Assembly: GCF_000186245.1 (NCBI RefSeq)
Contig: NC_014935.1
Coordinates: forward strand, 1,116,001 to 1,180,000
From: Nitratifractor salsuginis DSM 16511
Lineage (GTDB): Bacteria; Campylobacterota; Campylobacteria; Campylobacterales; Sulfurovaceae
DNA length: 64,000 nt
Direction: 5' to 3'
Made by a program: the position numbers and the translations under genes. Below, piece after piece: positions 60,159 through 64,000 of this stretch (positions are counted from its first letter, which is position 1; each line of letters opens with the position of its first letter). The notes below the pieces were generated by a model. The model searched no databases. It worked only from the letters and a program-made list of their open reading frames with translations, and was not told the origin of the DNA.

Positions 60159-61661
60159 TTAATGCTGATTGAGGTCCACATCGACCCACCTATTGTCCGA
60201 ATACGTGAAGATAAGCCCGTCAACGTCAAAGGGCTCTATGTCGGTTAGGGCACCTGGATCAATTGCATATACATTGCTCATATCGTGAGCGTAGATATAG
60301 CTTATCAAGTCCGCGCCTTTTTCTGTGGTGGTCTCAAGCTCTTTCCACGTGCTATCGCTGGCGTCATACAGTTTTCCGCCGCGCGAAACAACCAGCATCG
60401 AGATGTCCCTTTCGGATGAATGGGGAGCCGTGAGGAGGGAATACCACGTATCCGGTTCGCCCACAACGTTGCCTGTTTTCCCCGCACCAGCCCATTCAGT
60501 CTTCCAATCTTGTCTATTGTTAGCAAAGTAATCTGCTTGCGAAGGCGGCAAAATATCAGATGGCGTTACAGGAGAGCCAGACTTCCAGACCCTTATTTCT
60601 CCCAGCGCGTCTCTCTTCTGGACAATCACCCCATAGGCATCAACTTGTGTCCCCCTAACCGCGTAAGCGCCCGGTGTTCCCGTGACAATTACGTCTGAAA
60701 TTTTGTCGGCGATTGGTGAACTGGCACCAGCAACATCATCTTTTCTAATAATGGCATCGCTATGAGCCCCTTCTTTAACCATCACGACTTCCCCTTCTAG
60801 GTATGGCGCAAGCGGAGCCGTTCCACCACCTGTACGATAATATTTCCCGATGCTGTCGTACACATAAATTCCGTGGCTAGTTACTCTTCCTGCGTTGTCA
60901 ACTCTTCCAACAATTGCCGGCCTGCTAGGGTTTTCTACGCTGAAAATGTATGCTACCCCATCCGAGCATCTGGCTTTCAAAGTGCCACCACCTGCGATTT
61001 CTAGAATTTCAAAATCCTGGGGCAGCATTCCACCCTTCTCTCTCTCGATTAGATTGAGCATGGTTCCACTAATTGTGCTGGGGGAGGAGAGGCCGGTTTC
61101 AGAGATTAGGCTTCTTCTGCACCATTTCACGGCCCCACCAGACAATAAAAATATATCCTCCCCGACTTTCACAACTTGATCGGCGGCACCGACACTTCCC
61201 CCAACGGAGACAGGGTAAAAGACCCCGCCCTGAGCCAGCCCACCATTGTCCAGCCTGTACCAGCCACCCGCCCTTTTACACGAGTAACCCTCTTCACGGA
61301 CTGTTGACGCGGAGACCTCTACAACGCGGCAAGCCGAGGCTTCCATATAGGTCATTTCATGCTTCCACCCGTTGTAACCAGTAAGCTCCTTGGTTACGCT
61401 TGCCATTTGTGTTGGATAGGCGTGCCAGCGCCTAATGTGCGAAAAATCCGGGGGGATTAGGCCGTCAGATGTTGTTTCTCCAGTTATTGGTTGCGTAAGC
61501 TTTGTCTCAGGATGTGCAATATTTAAGTCGATTACAGCGTTACCCAGACCAAACTTGCCCGTGCTGCCAGCTCTATCAATATGCTTCGGGGTGATTGTTA
61601 TGGTGTGGTTGTCGGGGTCCCACTCCCATCGGTAATCGCCGTAGTTTACGTGCCGTCCCAT
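60159..61661 (-). CDS. Phage tail-associated protein, unknown
   Basis: A 500-residue Gly/Ser/Asp-rich protein, predicted beta-rich, with repeated short strands such as GDYRWEWDPDNHTITITPKH, GGTLKARCSDGVAYIFSVEN and GKLYDASDSTWKELETTT. I set the start at ATG 61661, just after AGAGGAGG and the stop of the upstream gene; a longer frame would overlap that gene. Next to fibre genes it is likely a receptor-binding or fibre component. No family recognised. Confidence 0.55.
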   Translation of the reverse strand: MGRHVNYGDYRWEWDPDNHTITITPKHIDRAGSTGKFGLGNAVIDLNIAHPETKLTQPITGETTSDGLIPPDFSHIRRWHAYPTQMASVTKELTGYNGWKHEMTYMEASACRVVEVSASTVREEGYSCKRAGGWYRLDNGGLAQGGVFYPVSVGGSVGAADQVVKVGEDIFLLSGGAVKWCRRSLISETGLSSPSTISGTMLNLIEREKGGMLPQDFEILEIAGGGTLKARCSDGVAYIFSVENPSRPAIVGRVDNAGRVTSHGIYVYDSIGKYYRTGGGTAPLAPYLEGEVVMVKEGAHSDAIIRKDDVAGASSPIADKISDVIVTGTPGAYAVRGTQVDAYGVIVQKRDALGEIRVWKSGSPVTPSDILPPSQADYFANNRQDWKTEWAGAGKTGNVVGEPDTWYSLLTAPHSSERDISMLVVSRGGKLYDASDSTWKELETTTEKGADLISYIYAHDMSNVYAIDPGALTDIEPFDVDGLIFTYSDNRWVDVDLNQH

Positions 61662-61662
61662 G

Positions 61663-64000
61663 CTATACCTCCTCTTTGTGAAGGAACCCATCACCTATCG
61701 TAATGGTTGAGAATTGGTCGGTTATATCGTTGTCGTCTTCATCATACGCGGCATATGAGACAACGATTGTCCCGTCATCTTTTTTTGTGGGCGTGTATTC
61801 AACTCTTATTGATGGCTTGTATGGGCCAGGTTGTGGCGGATCAATATACGGGATATCATCAATGCTCCCATCTGGATCAACATGGATGCCTGAAACATAT
61901 TTTTCCGTCATTGCGACAGTATCAGCCGCGTAAGAAAAACCACCGTCTGCTCTTCCTGTATCCCACATTCTTGCCCTTATGATCCCGTTGCTGGCCTTGA
62001 AGTCATGGGGATCATCGTATGTGAGGGATATATTGTCACCATCAACAATCAATTTCCCAAACGCTAACGCTGCCGGGTCTTGCAATATCCCGTTACGGGA
62101 AATGTGCAATGATACATACCCATCATGTGACGTATAATCTATTGTTTCACCGCGTGTGAATGCTTCGATTCTGCCTTCATCTGAGAAAATTTTGTCATAT
62201 ATCTCGCGCAGAATATTGGTGGGGTTTTTGCTTTTATCCTCTGGTATCTGTGATCCGCCGCCATATCCGCCCCATCTGATATTGTTTATGTACGCAGTAG
62301 CCAAGGCGTTCAAGATGTCCTTGATAATAGCCTTGTCCTCTGCCCTGATTGCGTGGGGGCAAGTAACATCTCCGTCCGACAACAATCCTTCTCTCAGCAT
62401 ATCCGCCGCAATGGGGGATGGGTTAGACTCTGGTCCAGGACCCAATAGTCTGGCGCCCCTAACCGAAACATCCCTCAATGCCGTTCTCCACCCTTGGATA
62501 CCGGAGCCAATTATCCCGGCGCTCACATCTGTGCCATCGTATGCCTTTTTGAAAGCACCAACCAGGAAAAGCGCCTCAGTGTTATCGTCCCTTTGATGGG
62601 CGATTGTTAACCCATCTGTACTATCAATTGCTAGAGCGACTTCAGAAGATAAGCAGTTGAAGGATGTTTTCCCGGTGGAAATACAGTATCTTGCATATTG
62701 TATTTCTGTCAATCGCGCATTTTCTGTGTCCGGGAGTGGTCCAACTTCTTCAATTCCGTTGATTGATACGGGGATACTGGGATCATCGATATTCCACAAA
62801 TATGCCCCATCTCCAGTACTGGGGGACGGGATATGTATGTTTGATACCCGCGACATGATTGAGCCGTTTTTAAGAATAGCCGCTCCTTCTGGGCTGCTTA
62901 TTGTCAGTGTCCCACCCGGCGAAATATCCCACCCCCCGCCGGATATTTCAATGTTGTCAGGCAAAATAGAGTAGTCGAATTGATACTGCCCTCTGGAATC
63001 GTTCACATAAAGATGAGTAATCCCGCCTGCAATTTTTTCAGGAATGTATAGATCACCGACTAGAGACAATGACGATAATTGCAATGGCGCACCACTTTGA
63101 AGCGCCAACGCGAACGCGCCCATAATAAACCTGACGTTTCCTAGGACCGTGAGATTTTCGGGAGTAGAATCATTGGCGGCTATCGTATCTGGCTTGTATA
63201 CTGCGGCCCCGCCATTGATTCTCAATACGCGTGCTTCACCATACGCTCTGAAAAATTGCACAATCATTTCCGCAACTGTTTCTATTGGTGTAACCCCAGC
63301 GTCATAATTCAGGTCAACGTATGGCATTTCTGCGTCAAAGGCTGGATTATCGAGACTGCCGTCCATTGTTGCCCCAGCCTTGCTTGTGACGACGATGCGA
63401 TGAAGTATATCTCCGTTCTGGATGTGCTTTCCAAGGAGTGTATGAATCCCACCATCGCTCATCCCCCTTATTACTCCAAGAGGAACTGGATTCAGTATTG
63501 CACCCATCCCGCCGGAAAAAGAAAAATGGTTGTCAATCAAGTATCTTTCAATCGCCGATACATCCTTTGGAGTATCATCAGAATCAAGCTGTATCTTCCC
63601 GGCTGATTCCACGTCAATATGAATATACCCGTCGTTCCCATATCCGGTGATTGAGAATCTTTCTCCTCCCACCATAGACGAGAACCCTGACAAAATCTCT
63701 GTCGTATCTATAGCAGAGTTGAGAAATTTGCTTATCTCGCTTTTGGGGACCACTTGAATATTCTCGGCGATTGCGCTCTTGACTGCATTCCCATCTAGCA
63801 CAGAATCGAATTTTCCGCTCCTTATTTTCCCGGCGGCGATTGTCGCAAGGCTATCTAGCGAAAGCCCTCCACTGACATATTTTTCGAGCTCTCCCCTTAT
63901 GTCGATAGCAATGCCACCATAGGGGGAAATAAGGCGCTCCATATTCTCTGACGCAATAGGCCCCTCTAGTGCAAGATCGCTGGGGTTATGACTCATATAT
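61663..64000 (-). CDS. Large phage structural protein, N-terminus uncertain
   Basis: At least 777 residues, ending at the stop 61663-61665. An ATG lies at 63996, but only four bases precede it in the window, so the true start may be further right. It is Gly/Asp/Ser-rich with beta-helix-like stretches (NLTVLGNVRFIMGAFALALQ, LSSLSLVGDLYIPEKIAGGI) and a repeating ISGGGWDISPGGTLTISS pattern. It looks like a trimeric tailspike or fibre. No family recognised. Confidence 0.5.
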   Translation of the reverse strand, partial: YMSHNPSDLALEGPIASENMERLISPYGGIAIDIRGELEKYVSGGLSLDSLATIAAGKIRSGKFDSVLDGNAVKSAIAENIQVVPKSEISKFLNSAIDTTEILSGFSSMVGGERFSITGYGNDGYIHIDVESAGKIQLDSDDTPKDVSAIERYLIDNHFSFSGGMGAILNPVPLGVIRGMSDGGIHTLLGKHIQNGDILHRIVVTSKAGATMDGSLDNPAFDAEMPYVDLNYDAGVTPIETVAEMIVQFFRAYGEARVLRINGGAAVYKPDTIAANDSTPENLTVLGNVRFIMGAFALALQSGAPLQLSSLSLVGDLYIPEKIAGGITHLYVNDSRGQYQFDYSILPDNIEISGGGWDISPGGTLTISSPEGAAILKNGSIMSRVSNIHIPSPSTGDGAYLWNIDDPSIPVSINGIEEVGPLPDTENARLTEIQYARYCISTGKTSFNCLSSEVALAIDSTDGLTIAHQRDDNTEALFLVGAFKKAYDGTDVSAGIIGSGIQGWRTALRDVSVRGARLLGPGPESNPSPIAADMLREGLLSDGDVTCPHAIRAEDKAIIKDILNALATAYINNIRWGGYGGGSQIPEDKSKNPTNILREIYDKIFSDEGRIEAFTRGETIDYTSHDGYVSLHISRNGILQDPAALAFGKLIVDGDNISLTYDDPHDFKASNGIIRARMWDTGRADGGFSYAADTVAMTEKYVSGIHVDPDGSIDDIPYIDPPQPGPYKPSIRVEYTPTKKDDGTIVVSYAAYDEDDNDITDQFSTITIGDGFLHKEEV

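Overview
The window is bacterial. It reads as a chromosome segment from the Campylobacterota, of the GC-richer Sulfurovum/Nitratifractor kind. The basis is gene order (folD-lepB-M50 protease-rpiB, tamA-tamB, pdxJ-pdxA, exbB-exbD), -10-only promoters without a clear -35 box, and the protein types. I could not run a database search, so the taxon is an inference.

Layout. 1-160 is the start of ferrochelatase hemH, leaving the window on the minus strand. 161-1960 is a strongly AT-rich island with one 385-residue gene carrying two HEPN-like R-x5-H motifs, preceded by a noncoding stretch with direct and inverted repeats. From about 1.96 to 48.2 kb lies a dense housekeeping block: RNase Z; a coupled minus-strand run proA-ABC ATPase-tamA-tamB; sixA; L,D-transpeptidase and cytochrome c; the folD-lepB-M50-rpiB-cupin run; valS; arfB; a dynamin-like GTPase; a PagL-like lipid A deacylase; a YfdX protein; an RlmB-type methyltransferase; fabI; recN; nadK; exonuclease III; rlpA; argG; pdxJ and pdxA; lolA; secA with a LolC/E-type permease; an AsmA/YhdP-like protein; mltG; exbB-exbD; a radical SAM enzyme; and tRNA-Asn with a consensus promoter. 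Many of these serve the cell envelope: outer-membrane assembly (TamA/B, AsmA-like), lipoprotein sorting (LolA, LolC/E), secretion (SecA, LepB), peptidoglycan (MltG, L,D-transpeptidase, RlpA) and energised transport (ExbB/D).

48.3-64 kb is a minus-strand run of phage virion and lysis genes next to tRNA-Asn, most likely one end of an integrated prophage. It holds a 3TM holin, a 1645-residue polyvalent protein with a metallopeptidase-like HEAQH motif, and several fibre-like or coiled-coil structural proteins. No integrase, terminase or capsid gene is inside the window, so the prophage continues to the right.

The most unusual features are not genes. Between 15.7 and 36.8 kb there are at least twelve short tandem arrays with a 7- or 8-base period and different unit sequences. 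Most are intergenic. One interrupts pdxA in frame, one supplies the C-terminus of pdxJ, one ends a coiled-coil gene, and one lies in the N-terminal codons of the RlmB-type gene. Many sit beside a small perfect hairpin. A separate roughly 195-base cloverleaf-like inverted-repeat element lies at 32028-32223. There are also two decayed genes: a frameshifted four-helix-bundle gene and a probable mgtE remnant.
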